The translations under genes and the position numbers were made by a program. Under the pieces are notes generated by a model. It made no database searches and had not been told where the DNA came from. It saw only the letters and a list, made by a program, of their open reading frames with translations. Below are positions 10,701 through 18,821 of a stretch of DNA of 64,000 bases, piece after piece. The stretch covers positions 62,001-126,000 of the forward strand of contig JAOAIJ010000041.1 in assembly GCA_026414765.1 (NCBI GenBank), written 5' to 3'. Numbering within the stretch: position 1 is the stretch's first letter; the number at the start of each line of letters is the position of its first letter. This DNA is from Clostridia bacterium. GTDB taxonomy: Bacteria > Bacillota > Clostridia > Acetivibrionales > DSM-27016.

Positions 10701-13700
10701 TAATAGAAGAATATATTCCTCAACATATGGAAGAGAGTGGCATAACAGTTTCTGCTCAAAATCCGGCAATTATAGTATTATCGGCAAAGACTGAAGGACA
10801 GCTTCAGGTTCAGGTGCAGCAGCTGCTTACTGTCATGGAGGAACAGAATTTTACTGACAGCAGCCTGGCAAACCTGGCTTATACGCTTCAGGTAGGGCGG
10901 GAGCACATGGAAGTACGTCTGGCGGTTATTGCAATTTCTATAAAAGAACTTAAAGAAAAACTAAATGGGTTTATGGAAGGCCGGAGTGATATAGAAGATT
11001 TGTATCACGGTCAGGTAAAGCCAAATAGAGAAGTGCTGGCTGTTTTTGCAGCTGATGAGGATTTGCAGCAAGTTGTTAATAAATGGCTGGAAAACAGGAA
11101 GTATTTAAAATTACTTGACCTATGGGTAAAAGGTCTTAACTTTGATTGGAACAACCTGTATAAGGATGCCAGGCCTTACCGTATCAGTTTGCCGACTTAC
11201 CCCTTTGCAAAAGATAAATACTGGATACCTGTGGTGAAAACCAGCATAGGTACAAGTGCAGCAAGCCACATAAACATAAACGATATTCATCCGTTAGTAC
11301 ATCAAAATACCTCTAACTTCTCGGAGCAGAGATTCAGCTCTGTTTTTACCGGTGAAGAATTTTTTCTCTCGGATCATGTCGTCAAGGGTCAAAGGGTTTT
11401 GCCCGGTGTAACATATTTAGAAATGGCGCGGGCTGCGATAGAACTGGCAGTAGAAGATTTTACAGACAGTGAGATGGGAATACGGCTGAAGGACGTAGTA
11501 TGGGCCCGTCCTGTTATTGTAGGAAAGCAGCCGCTAAAAGTCAGCATCGGTTTATATCCCGGGAGTAACGGCGAATTCTCTTATGAAATTTATAGCAAAC
11601 CTGAAATACCTGATGCAGAAAAAATAGTAAACAGCCGGGGTATTGCAGTAATTGAAAAGGCTTCCAAAGGACCGGCAGTTGATATCCATAAATTGCGAGA
11701 CGAGTGCAATATCAGCATTCTTTCATCCGGCCAGTGTTACAAAGTCTTTGAAACCAGAGGGATAGAATATGGTCCGTCCCATCGGGGGATTGAAAGACTG
11801 TATCTGGGTATGGAACAGGTAGTGGCTGAACTTGTCTTGCCTTCCCGGGTTTTAGAGACCAGGGAACGATTCGTTTTACATCCCGGCATAATGGACGCTG
11901 CTTTACAAACATGTCTGGGATTGATGGCAGGTGCAGCAGAATTTACAGATAACCTGGAAAACAGTAAGCTCAGACTGCCTTTTGCGCTCCGGGAGCTTGA
12001 AATATTCGGAACAACAGCTTATGCCAAGTGGGCTATTGCCCGCTTTAGTGACGGTAGTGCCTCTACGGACAAAGTTCAAACCTTCGATATTGATATAGCT
12101 GATGAAAATGGGGTAATTTTAGTTAGCTTCAAAAGCCTTTCGTTCAGAACCCTGGAAGTTGAAAAAGGTATTGAAGAAGCAGACGGCAGAAAAGGAATGC
12201 TTGTACTGAAGCCTTGCTGGCAAGAAGCAGCCATGGGTAATGTATTTTCAGATACTTATGAGGAGAGGGTAAAGGAATATACAAGGCATATTGTATTTCT
12301 CGGTGAGATGAAACAGGGTCTGGAGAAAAGTATTGCAGGACAGATGGCAGGATTGCAATGCCATGTTTTACATTCCAATGAACAGGACCTTGATCAACGA
12401 TATAAGAACTATACAACTCAAGTGTTTGGGGAGATACAGAGTATTCTTGGTGGTAAATCGCCAGGTAAAACCCTAATACAGATTGTAGTCCCGGTTCAGA
12501 ATGAAGGGCAGCTCCTTACAGGATTGTCAGGTTTATTGAAAACAGCTTCCTTGGAAGACCCGAAAATTATGGGCCAGCTTATAGAAGTGGATTCAGTTGA
12601 AGATGCGCCAGGAATTGTAACCAAGCTGAAAGAAAGCGGTCTGAGACTTATGGAAAAAAGAATACGGTATCAGGGTGGTAAAAGGATGATTCCTGTCTGG
12701 AGTGAAATCGAAACCTCCTCAGCTGCAATTGAAATGCCCTGGCGTGATAAGGGAGTTTACCTTATTACCGGTGGTGCCGGAGGACTTGGGCAGCTTATGG
12801 CAAAGGAAATAGCGGGTAAAGCAAGAAATGCGAAAATAATAATTACCGGACGGTCTCCGCTAAAGGAGGGCGTGCAAAACAAATTAGAGGAATTACTACG
12901 GTATGGTGACCGGATTCAATACAAACAAGCGGATATTTCTTCAAAAGAAGAGGTTGAAATACTGGTCGGAAGCATCATAAGGGACTTTGGAGGACTTAAT
13001 GGCATAATCCATTGTGCAGGCGTAATCCGCGACAACTTTATTATTAAGAAAACCATGGACGAAATTTCTGAGGTGATGGCACCCAAGGTTTCCGGGCTGT
13101 GGAATCTCGACCAGGCAACCAGGGATATGTCCCTAGATCACTTTATTCTGTTTTCTTCCGGAGCGGCAGACATGGGGAACATCGGTCAGGCAGATTACTC
13201 TGCAGCCAATGCCTTTATGAATGCTTATGCAGGTTACAGGAACAGCCTGATGTCATTGAAAAGGCGTAGTGGGAAAACTTTGTCAATCCTTTGGCCGTTA
13301 TGGAAAGAAGGCGGAATGCGGGTAGATGACCTAACAGAAAAAAATATGGCTAAAAATTTGGGGATTACACCTCTTTCCACAACAAACGGGATTCAGGCTC
13401 TATATAAAGGCTTATCCTCCGGAAATGACTGCATAATGGTGGCGGAGGGAAATCTCAGCCAAATGAGGCAGAAACTATTGTCTTCACTTTCATCACAATC
13501 AATGAAGCCGGAGCCGAAACTCGTCACAAGGCCCAAAACCTCTGCAGAGCTTCCTGATGAAGCAAGTCTAAAAGACAATATAGCCGGTTACTTGAGGGAG
13601 ATGGTTGCCGATACGCTGAAAATCTCTCCCGGAAGTCTAAATAACAATGAAAGCTTTGATAAATACGGATTAGACTCAATTATTGTCGTTGAAATAAATA

Positions 13701-16498
13701 ATAAGCTGGAAAAAGATTTTGGCAATCTATCAAAAACACTATTTTTCGAATATAGTACCATAGATGAATTAGCTGATTATTTTGTGAAAACTCATAAGGA
13801 AGTTTTGTTAAGGCTTTTTACAGCAGAAGAAACTACTGTACCTGGAGATAGTTCAGGACTGATACCTTCGTCAAGCGGGAAGCTCCCACAAGCTGTCCCC
13901 AAGCCAAAACGAGTGGAATATCTTGCGAAGCAGGCCAATGATTACAATTGCGTAAAAGCAAATTATTCCGGCCAGTCGGGCAGCAATACACTGCAGGTAC
14001 CGCAAGAATCCAGTATTACTGACTTCCTTATAAGACAAATTGAAAATGATAACTTAACTCTTGATGATATTATTGCATTACCATGCTGCGATATTATCAC
14101 TACAAAAGATAAATCCATTAAAAAAGATGATTGCAGGAAAACCGGTGAACCTGAACCCTGTGGTGATTCATCGGATTATGTGTTAATTCATGAGAAGGAG
14201 TTGCAGAATAAACCTGTGCTCACCAGCCTGGTTGAAGAAATCGACAGGGACAATCCGCCGGTGGGATATGAACGTTTACTCTACCAGCACTTTTTCATAT
14301 CCGCTAAGCAAAAGAAATACTTAAGGCTGATGGTTGATGAGCCCGATCAACTTATTGTTCCCTTTATGCCAATAGATCCGGTCAGTTATAAGGAGTTGCG
14401 GGTCTTTTGCAAAAAGAATAATAAAAAACTGCTTGTAGTAGATTCTTATCATGATTGGATCAGCTCAGAGCAAACAAGGCTTATTCCGTTAGGAGTATGG
14501 CAGGATATAGATATAAATCAGTTTACCCTGGCCGGAAACAAAATGAGAAAATTACGGTATCTGGTAGAAAAATTCAGAAACTCCGGCGATGTAAAAATTA
14601 TCGAGTTTACTCCCGGGTTAAAGCTATCTCTGAATGAGATGCGCGGCTTAATGATGAAGTGGTGTGAAGGAAAGAAAAACATCATAAAGCATACTTTTGT
14701 CTGTATGCAGGAACTGTTGAAAAGGACTCTGCCTTCCGGATACAGGGCATTCTTAACCTATCACAATGATAAATTATGTACGGTTATAGTAATCGAACAT
14801 GGCACCAATGGAATGTACGTTATGGATCAGGAGTTCTATGATCCTAAGAACGCTCCACTGGGTCATATGGAGTATTCTATTACTGAGATTATCGGATTTT
14901 TGAAAAAAGAAAAGGCGAATATTTTTTCCCTTGGACTGACATGGTATCCCTTTGCCTTTGAAGACTATCCACAGAAGGACCCGGAAGGATGGGCATGGCT
15001 AAAAGAGCAATACAGTAAACAAACTCTGTTAAGCAGAATATTTCACCAAGGTGAAACCAACTATCAATTCAAAAAGAAGTTTGGGATATCGGGAGAGCCT
15101 GTTTTGGCGTATTTGCCCAAAGAAGAGCCTTTTTCATTATTATTCAAATACTGGCCGATTTTCTATCAAAATTCCCTTACTGCCGATCAACTCAGTGAGC
15201 AAATCAGCCGTATACCGTTGTCAGACCTGGAAAGCGGATATACAGGCAGGGAAAGCAGTCAGACAAAGTATGACTTGACTGACAGGCAGGGTCGCCAATT
15301 ACTGATATCAAGCACGACAAAACTGGATCAAATTGACTACCATGACAATCCACTGGATTTAGCCACGGACTCATGGTATATGGTCCGATCCGATGCCGTA
15401 AAGGAACGCACTGTCCATTTGAAGGCTAAAAGTCCAGTAGGGGGTTCCGAAATAATCAAAACCATATTTCCTTTTAAGCACATAATCTTAACAGACAGAG
15501 GACGGAGTGCAGAAGAGCTTTTTTACAAGGTATTCCAGAAGACCGGGAAAAAAATACTGAGCGCCATACCCTGGGCTTCCACCCTTATGCATCAACTAAA
15601 TAACGGGTTTGAAGTGATTGAGCTGCCCCATCCTTCTGTACAGGAACCTGATTCAGCTTATTTATTTAAAGGGGAGCTGGATATAGAGGCATTAATGGAA
15701 CAATTACGGAAAGATAGCCGAAATATTGCTATGGTTGGCCTGGAAGTACTTAGTAATGCCAGCGGAGGGAATCCGGTCAGCTTGTCGCACATCGGCGAGT
15801 TGAAACAGATCCTTAATCAATTTAAAATCCCGATGGTTCTGGATGCTTCGAGGATAGTCAGGAATGCGTTCCTGATAAAGCAATATGAAGAGAATTGCCG
15901 GCAAAGCAACATTTGGGATATTGTAAGACAGACTTCAAAGCAAGCTGACTATATTGTAACCAGCTTGACCAAAGATTTTGCAGTACCGGTTGGCGGTCTC
16001 ATTGCAACCAATGATGACCGGCTGGCTGAAGATATTAAGAGGGCTCAAGCGAGTCAAAGCCTTTTGATTACTCCTGAGGAGGAGCGCATGATTATCAACG
16101 CATTATCGGATCAGGAAAAGATAACGGGGCTTATTGAGGAGCAGCTTACATTTGCCAGGAGCCTGCAAGATATGCTGATTCAGGCAAAAGCACCGATTTT
16201 GCAGCCGGCTTGTGGCCATGCAATAGTAATAAATGTTTCACAGCTGGTTTATGGAGAAAGTAATACTCAGAAAAAAGAAACATTCCTTAAAGAACTGTTT
16301 ATCGAAACGGGGATTCGAGGAGGTATCCACCAGGTTGGCAAACAGAAGAATACCCTTCTGGATCAATGTATTCGTCTGGCTCTGCCATTGGGTTTAGCGA
16401 GTGAAAATAGAAGGATTATATTTGATAAGCTAAAGCATTTTTTCGCGGCCAGGCAAGTGCCTGAATCAGATAAGGAGGTAGCTGTTTGTCATGTCTGA
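7736..16498 (+). CDS. trans-AT polyketide synthase: MT-ACP / KS-DH-KR-ACP-DUF2156-tryptophanase-like (rest of m2, m3)
   Basis: 2920 residues. Domains: C-methyltransferase 36-378 with SAM motif EVGAGTGGT near 194; ACP 419-502 (Ser457, GIDSI); KS 555-992 (Cys730, TMCSSS; EAHGTGT; SNIGH); DH 1184-1472 (His1214, Asp1387); KR 1485-1919 (TGGAGGLG, Tyr1821); ACP 1944-2022 (Ser1981, GLDSI); a polar Cys-containing linker to about 2150; DUF2156/GNAT-like domain 2156-2479; tryptophanase-like PLP domain 2509-2905. The N-terminal MT-ACP completes module m2, whose KS-DH-KR ends the previous protein, so m2 should yield an alpha-methylated unit. m3 would deliver an enoyl-ACP to the two extra domains, described separately. 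The stop overlaps the next gene by 8 nt. The two C-terminal domains are very unusual in a PKS and are the main novelty of the window. Confidence 0.96.
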   Translation: MEQVSIDIPAYIEGMKSEFNSHMTQLNDLLCRLLRGQLCSMGMFRQGKVLVNKPGSRIGLDNLYDKWLEASISFLTEKKYVTCDGESYTLLNSKSVDIDAVWQEWKQKKEAWLKNSDMSARVTLLESTLRALPDILTGKVPATDIIFPDSSMALVEGVYKNNKVADCFNEVLADAVVYYIKEQLKQNPAGRIRILEVGAGTGGTSAMVLRKIKPFRDQIQEYCYTDISRAFLLHAEREYGEQNPFLSCKLFNVEAPVAGQGIKAGEYDIVIAANVLHATKNIRQTIRNAKATLRKQGLLLINELSDNSLFAHLTFGLLEGWWLYDDPVLRIPGSPLLSQATWQRVLEGEGFQSVFHPAWKIHDLGQQIIVAESDGVVRQKQQIKPGITPLKQAAKDQIFKEQSMKPRLHIEQGSGVKDNLLRDKSKAYLVKMVAEVLKIPRQKIDSSEPLESYGIDSILVVQITSALRKSFDNISSTLLFECQTIDALSEHFVKTQRDSLIKLLGLEEQQPLEKENQMQSVVPSVTPAVTGKKPRFLKYSPSSETVKLSPEPFKEPIAVIGMSGRYPLANNLKEFWGNLGAGRNCITEIPEDRWPLEDFYHPDPKEAVAQGKSYSKWGGFIEGFAEFDPLFFNISPRETLNMDPQERLFLEECWKVLEDAGYTRVQLSKQYHNRIGVFAGITKADVSLYSSELWKQGEKIHPRSSFSSVANRVSYLFNFRGPSMPIDTMCSSSLTAIHEACENIHRGECDLAIAGGVNLYLHPLSYVELCAHQMLSEDGQCKSFGRGGNGFVPGEGVGTILLKPLSKAVADHDNIYAVIRGTKINHGGKTNGYTVPSPTAQAELIKEAIGKADIHSRAITYIEAHGTGTELGDPIEIKGLTQAFEKDTADTGFCSIGSVKSNIGHLESAAGIAGVTKIILQMKNGQLAPSINSKELNPNIDFSKTPFVVQQDLAPWNRPFIEINGEAGEYPRIAGISSFGAGGSNAHIVIEEYIPQHMEESGITVSAQNPAIIVLSAKTEGQLQVQVQQLLTVMEEQNFTDSSLANLAYTLQVGREHMEVRLAVIAISIKELKEKLNGFMEGRSDIEDLYHGQVKPNREVLAVFAADEDLQQVVNKWLENRKYLKLLDLWVKGLNFDWNNLYKDARPYRISLPTYPFAKDKYWIPVVKTSIGTSAASHININDIHPLVHQNTSNFSEQRFSSVFTGEEFFLSDHVVKGQRVLPGVTYLEMARAAIELAVEDFTDSEMGIRLKDVVWARPVIVGKQPLKVSIGLYPGSNGEFSYEIYSKPEIPDAEKIVNSRGIAVIEKASKGPAVDIHKLRDECNISILSSGQCYKVFETRGIEYGPSHRGIERLYLGMEQVVAELVLPSRVLETRERFVLHPGIMDAALQTCLGLMAGAAEFTDNLENSKLRLPFALRELEIFGTTAYAKWAIARFSDGSASTDKVQTFDIDIADENGVILVSFKSLSFRTLEVEKGIEEADGRKGMLVLKPCWQEAAMGNVFSDTYEERVKEYTRHIVFLGEMKQGLEKSIAGQMAGLQCHVLHSNEQDLDQRYKNYTTQVFGEIQSILGGKSPGKTLIQIVVPVQNEGQLLTGLSGLLKTASLEDPKIMGQLIEVDSVEDAPGIVTKLKESGLRLMEKRIRYQGGKRMIPVWSEIETSSAAIEMPWRDKGVYLITGGAGGLGQLMAKEIAGKARNAKIIITGRSPLKEGVQNKLEELLRYGDRIQYKQADISSKEEVEILVGSIIRDFGGLNGIIHCAGVIRDNFIIKKTMDEISEVMAPKVSGLWNLDQATRDMSLDHFILFSSGAADMGNIGQADYSAANAFMNAYAGYRNSLMSLKRRSGKTLSILWPLWKEGGMRVDDLTEKNMAKNLGITPLSTTNGIQALYKGLSSGNDCIMVAEGNLSQMRQKLLSSLSSQSMKPEPKLVTRPKTSAELPDEASLKDNIAGYLREMVADTLKISPGSLNNNESFDKYGLDSIIVVEINNKLEKDFGNLSKTLFFEYSTIDELADYFVKTHKEVLLRLFTAEETTVPGDSSGLIPSSSGKLPQAVPKPKRVEYLAKQANDYNCVKANYSGQSGSNTLQVPQESSITDFLIRQIENDNLTLDDIIALPCCDIITTKDKSIKKDDCRKTGEPEPCGDSSDYVLIHEKELQNKPVLTSLVEEIDRDNPPVGYERLLYQHFFISAKQKKYLRLMVDEPDQLIVPFMPIDPVSYKELRVFCKKNNKKLLVVDSYHDWISSEQTRLIPLGVWQDIDINQFTLAGNKMRKLRYLVEKFRNSGDVKIIEFTPGLKLSLNEMRGLMMKWCEGKKNIIKHTFVCMQELLKRTLPSGYRAFLTYHNDKLCTVIVIEHGTNGMYVMDQEFYDPKNAPLGHMEYSITEIIGFLKKEKANIFSLGLTWYPFAFEDYPQKDPEGWAWLKEQYSKQTLLSRIFHQGETNYQFKKKFGISGEPVLAYLPKEEPFSLLFKYWPIFYQNSLTADQLSEQISRIPLSDLESGYTGRESSQTKYDLTDRQGRQLLISSTTKLDQIDYHDNPLDLATDSWYMVRSDAVKERTVHLKAKSPVGGSEIIKTIFPFKHIILTDRGRSAEELFYKVFQKTGKKILSAIPWASTLMHQLNNGFEVIELPHPSVQEPDSAYLFKGELDIEALMEQLRKDSRNIAMVGLEVLSNASGGNPVSLSHIGELKQILNQFKIPMVLDASRIVRNAFLIKQYEENCRQSNIWDIVRQTSKQADYIVTSLTKDFAVPVGGLIATNDDRLAEDIKRAQASQSLLITPEEERMIINALSDQEKITGLIEEQLTFARSLQDMLIQAKAPILQPACGHAIVINVSQLVYGESNTQKKETFLKELFIETGIRGGIHQVGKQKNTLLDQCIRLALPLGLASENRRIIFDKLKHFFAARQVPESDKEVAVCHV
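14200..15170 (+). other. DUF2156 / lysylphosphatidylglycerol-synthetase C-terminal (GNAT-like) domain embedded in PKS module m3
   Basis: Residues about 2156-2479 of the second PKS protein. Several landmarks match, from memory, the C-terminal catalytic half of MprF-type aminoacyl-phosphatidylglycerol synthases: a QFTLAGNKMRKLR segment (family: TLxGKxxxxLR), a later MKWCEGKKN helix (family: WLxGRK), an IFSLGLTWYPFA strand (family: FNLGMAPLS), and a closing YQFKKKFGISGEPVLAYLPK segment (family: LRKYKEKYxPxWEPRYLAY). No membrane segment is present. Known members transfer aminoacyl groups from aminoacyl-tRNA; other DUF2156 proteins have no assigned role. Placement after an ACP and before a PLP lyase suggests that it docks, adds or transfers an amino acid or sulfur nucleophile onto the ACP-bound chain. 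That role is inference. Confidence 0.78.
15260..16450 (+). other. Tryptophanase / tyrosine phenol-lyase-like PLP domain (beta-eliminating lyase family) at the end of m3
   Basis: Residues about 2509-2905 (about 400 residues, close to full family length). Sites that line up with tryptophanase/TPL: phosphate-binding DRGRSAE (Gly2589-Arg2590; family QGRAAE); SNASGGNPVSL (Asn2674; family NxAGGQPVS); DASRIVRNAFLIK (Asp2703, pairing with the PLP pyridine nitrogen; family DSARFAENAYFIK); SLTKDFAVPVGG (Lys2746, Schiff-base lysine; family SAKKDAxVxxGG); CGHAIVI; and IRLALP (Arg2880, the family's alpha-carboxylate-binding arginine). The PLP and amino-acid binding set looks intact. The GDEAYAG tyrosine loop of TPL is not evident, so leaving-group chemistry may differ. 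Expected reaction type: beta-elimination from a cysteine-like (C-S) or other beta-substituted amino acid. The closest functional precedent I know is the SH domain of leinamycin-family PKSs. Confidence 0.85.
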
Positions 16499-18806
16499 TA
16501 AGAATTTAAAAGAACTGGTAAACCAGCTTTCTGAAGACCAGAGGCAATTATTGTATGATAGAGTTGCCAGGGTGGACAATAGTAGAGAGCCACAAAATAT
16601 AAATATGCCTCGACAGTACGACATTGCAATAATCGGCTTAAGCGGCCGATATCCCCAAGCCGGAAATCATCTTGAATTTTGGCATAAGCTTCAGCAGGGC
16701 TTTAATTTTATAGAAGAAGTTCCCCGGAATCGTTGGGATCACAACGAATACTATGAGCCGGATTCCAGGGATGACTCCCGAAATAAGACCCGCTGCAAAT
16801 ATGGAGCTTTTATAAATGAGCATGATAAATTTGATGCTGAATTTTTTAATATACATTCAAGGGAAGCGGCACTAATGGACCCGCAAGAGCGCCTGGCTCT
16901 GGAAACTACATGGTCCTGTATTGAAGATGCAGGTTATGAACCCTCCATGCTTAGCAGGGAAACGGGGGTTTTTACAGGGCTGACCTATAGCGAGTTTCAG
17001 AAGTTGATTCCCATGACAACTCATTCCTATGTATTAGGTAGCAGAATAGCTTATTTTTTTGATTTTAAAGCAATGTCAGTTACAACAGATGCCGGCTGCT
17101 GTTCTTCTCTGAATGCAATTCATTTAGCTTGTCAAAGCTTAATCAGAGGGGAATGCCGGACGGCAATAGTGGTTGGGGCAAATCTGATATTGCATCCGGA
17201 ACATTATACAACAGCGTCACAGATGCTAAGCTCAAAACAGATTCCCTTATCCAGCCCTTTTGGTATCGATGATGGCTGGATTCCTGCCGAGGGGATTGTT
17301 GCCGTTTTGCTGAAACCTCTAAAAAAAGCTGTAGCAGACAAAGATAACATTTATGGAATTATTAAATCCAGTCATATTTTACAGGATGGGAAGACCTCCT
17401 GGTTTACAGCATTCAACCCTAAACAGCAGGCTAAACTTATTCAGGAAAATTTCATCAAATCAGGTATAGACCCGCAAACCATCGGCTATGTGGAAGCGGC
17501 GGCTAACGGCTCGGATTTGGGCGATGCTATCGAAATAGAGGGTTTGAATGCTGCATTTAAAAACTTTACCGATAAAACCCATTATTGCCCCATTGGTTCA
17601 GTTAAGTCCAATACCGGCCATGGAGAAGCAGTATCGACACTTCTGCAGTTGACAAAGGTTTTACTGCAGTTTAAGTCAAAAACCCTTCTTCCTCTGGTTA
17701 ACATTACAGAAATCAATCCTAACATAAACATGGAGCAGTCACCCTTTTATTTGCTGAAAGAGTCTCAAAGATGGGAGCCTCCGGTAGTAAGACTTAACGA
17801 AGAGCAGTTTTCGCTGCCCAGGCGGGCTACAATATCATCTTTTGGTGCAGGTGGCAATATCGGGCATCTTATCCTTGAAGAATATTCTACCAAGGAATCA
17901 GAAAAGCAAACCTTGGATTATTATATTATTCCAGTGTCTGCCAGATCTGTGGATTTACTCAGACTGAACCTGGAAAATTACCTTGATTTTTTTGAAGAGT
18001 ATCTTGTCATTGATGCAGAGTGGCAATCGAACTATACTCTGTTGAACATGATGTTTACTCTCTGTGCCGGAAGAGTGTCATTTCAGGAGCGCGTAGTTTT
18101 TGTCGCCGACAGGTTGGAAAGTTTGGTAACTCAGATCCGCCAGTTTTTAGGCGGAAATCATAACTCCAATATTATTACAGAAGGCAGTGGGAGTACCGCT
18201 GCTCCGGCAGCTGATAATATAGATGCAGCAAATTACCTTAAGAATCATTCACTTTATGATTTAGCCCGGGTTTGGGTTTGTGGCGGAAAGATTTCCTGGG
18301 ACGGGTTTTTTAAACAATATGACGTAAAGAGGGTTTCATTACCTGTATCGGCTTTTGAAAAAAAACACTTTCCTGTTCCTTCAATTCCGAAACCGGTTAA
18401 GTATACTTCTAGTCCCAAAACCGGTGTGAATCCCGGGCCGGTTGTAGAGAAACTGCAAAATAGGGAAAATGGGACTGATTTAAGACAAATTGTCAGGGAA
18501 ATATTCGCCAAGGCTTTAAGTATTCCTGTTCACCAGGTTAATTTGGCATCACAACTTGATGAATATGGTTTTGACTCGATAATGGTTGCAAAAGTTGCAG
18601 ATGGCTTGGGAAAGTATTACGGTACTGTGCCTAAAACACTATTTTTCGAATGCCAGACTATTAATGATGTCATTAATCACCTCGGGCAAAGATATACTGC
18701 CGAATCTCTTAAGACTGTTCCTGAGGATGATTCAATAGAGTCACTGACCAAAGCAATACTGTCCGATGGCATTTCCGCGGAAATACTTATTAATAAATTA
18801 CCATAG
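16491..18806 (+). CDS. Stand-alone non-elongating ketosynthase with ACP (KS0-ACP, m4)
   Basis: 771 residues. A helical N-terminal docking-like segment (1-35) precedes a KS (43-465), a short remnant of the post-KS linker, and an ACP (about 663-740; Ser696 in GFDSI). The KS keeps its acylation cysteine (Cys203, in AGCCSS) and the last active-site histidine (His377, SNTGH). The EAHGTGT motif has become EAAANGS, so the first catalytic histidine is Ala337. In this family that loss marks KS0 domains, which transfer chains without decarboxylative elongation. The ATG at 16491 overlaps the end of the previous gene by 8 nt and is preceded by GGAGG at 16474-16478 (12-nt spacing). Its place directly after the DUF2156-PLP pair suggests it moves the modified intermediate to gene 4. 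Other substitutions near the active sites (CCSS, TSWFTAF) mark a divergent KS. Confidence 0.94.
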   Translation: MSDKNLKELVNQLSEDQRQLLYDRVARVDNSREPQNINMPRQYDIAIIGLSGRYPQAGNHLEFWHKLQQGFNFIEEVPRNRWDHNEYYEPDSRDDSRNKTRCKYGAFINEHDKFDAEFFNIHSREAALMDPQERLALETTWSCIEDAGYEPSMLSRETGVFTGLTYSEFQKLIPMTTHSYVLGSRIAYFFDFKAMSVTTDAGCCSSLNAIHLACQSLIRGECRTAIVVGANLILHPEHYTTASQMLSSKQIPLSSPFGIDDGWIPAEGIVAVLLKPLKKAVADKDNIYGIIKSSHILQDGKTSWFTAFNPKQQAKLIQENFIKSGIDPQTIGYVEAAANGSDLGDAIEIEGLNAAFKNFTDKTHYCPIGSVKSNTGHGEAVSTLLQLTKVLLQFKSKTLLPLVNITEINPNINMEQSPFYLLKESQRWEPPVVRLNEEQFSLPRRATISSFGAGGNIGHLILEEYSTKESEKQTLDYYIIPVSARSVDLLRLNLENYLDFFEEYLVIDAEWQSNYTLLNMMFTLCAGRVSFQERVVFVADRLESLVTQIRQFLGGNHNSNIITEGSGSTAAPAADNIDAANYLKNHSLYDLARVWVCGGKISWDGFFKQYDVKRVSLPVSAFEKKHFPVPSIPKPVKYTSSPKTGVNPGPVVEKLQNRENGTDLRQIVREIFAKALSIPVHQVNLASQLDEYGFDSIMVAKVADGLGKYYGTVPKTLFFECQTINDVINHLGQRYTAESLKTVPEDDSIESLTKAILSDGISAEILINKLP

Positions 18807-18809
18807 ATG

Positions 18810-18817
18810 AGGGTGAT
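18810..18817 (+). promoter_or_regulatory. Ribosome binding site AGGGTGAT that favours a TTG start at 18822
   Basis: AGGGTGAT is a near-perfect match to the anti-Shine-Dalgarno complement and ends 4 nt before the TTG at 18822. The in-frame ATG at 18807, directly after the preceding TAG, has no recognisable site upstream and would itself contain this one. Starting at TTG also gives an N-terminus (KEAIISSILKKIKTG) of the length usual for trans-AT PKS proteins. Confidence 0.65.
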
Positions 18818-18821
18818 AAAG

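Noticed and set aside
15260-16450. The m3 PLP domain as a class III aminotransferase or cysteine desulfurase
   Set aside because: The motif order (GRSAE, NxSGGNPVS, DASRxxxNAFLIK, SLTKD, GHA, RLALP) follows tryptophanase/TPL, not those families.
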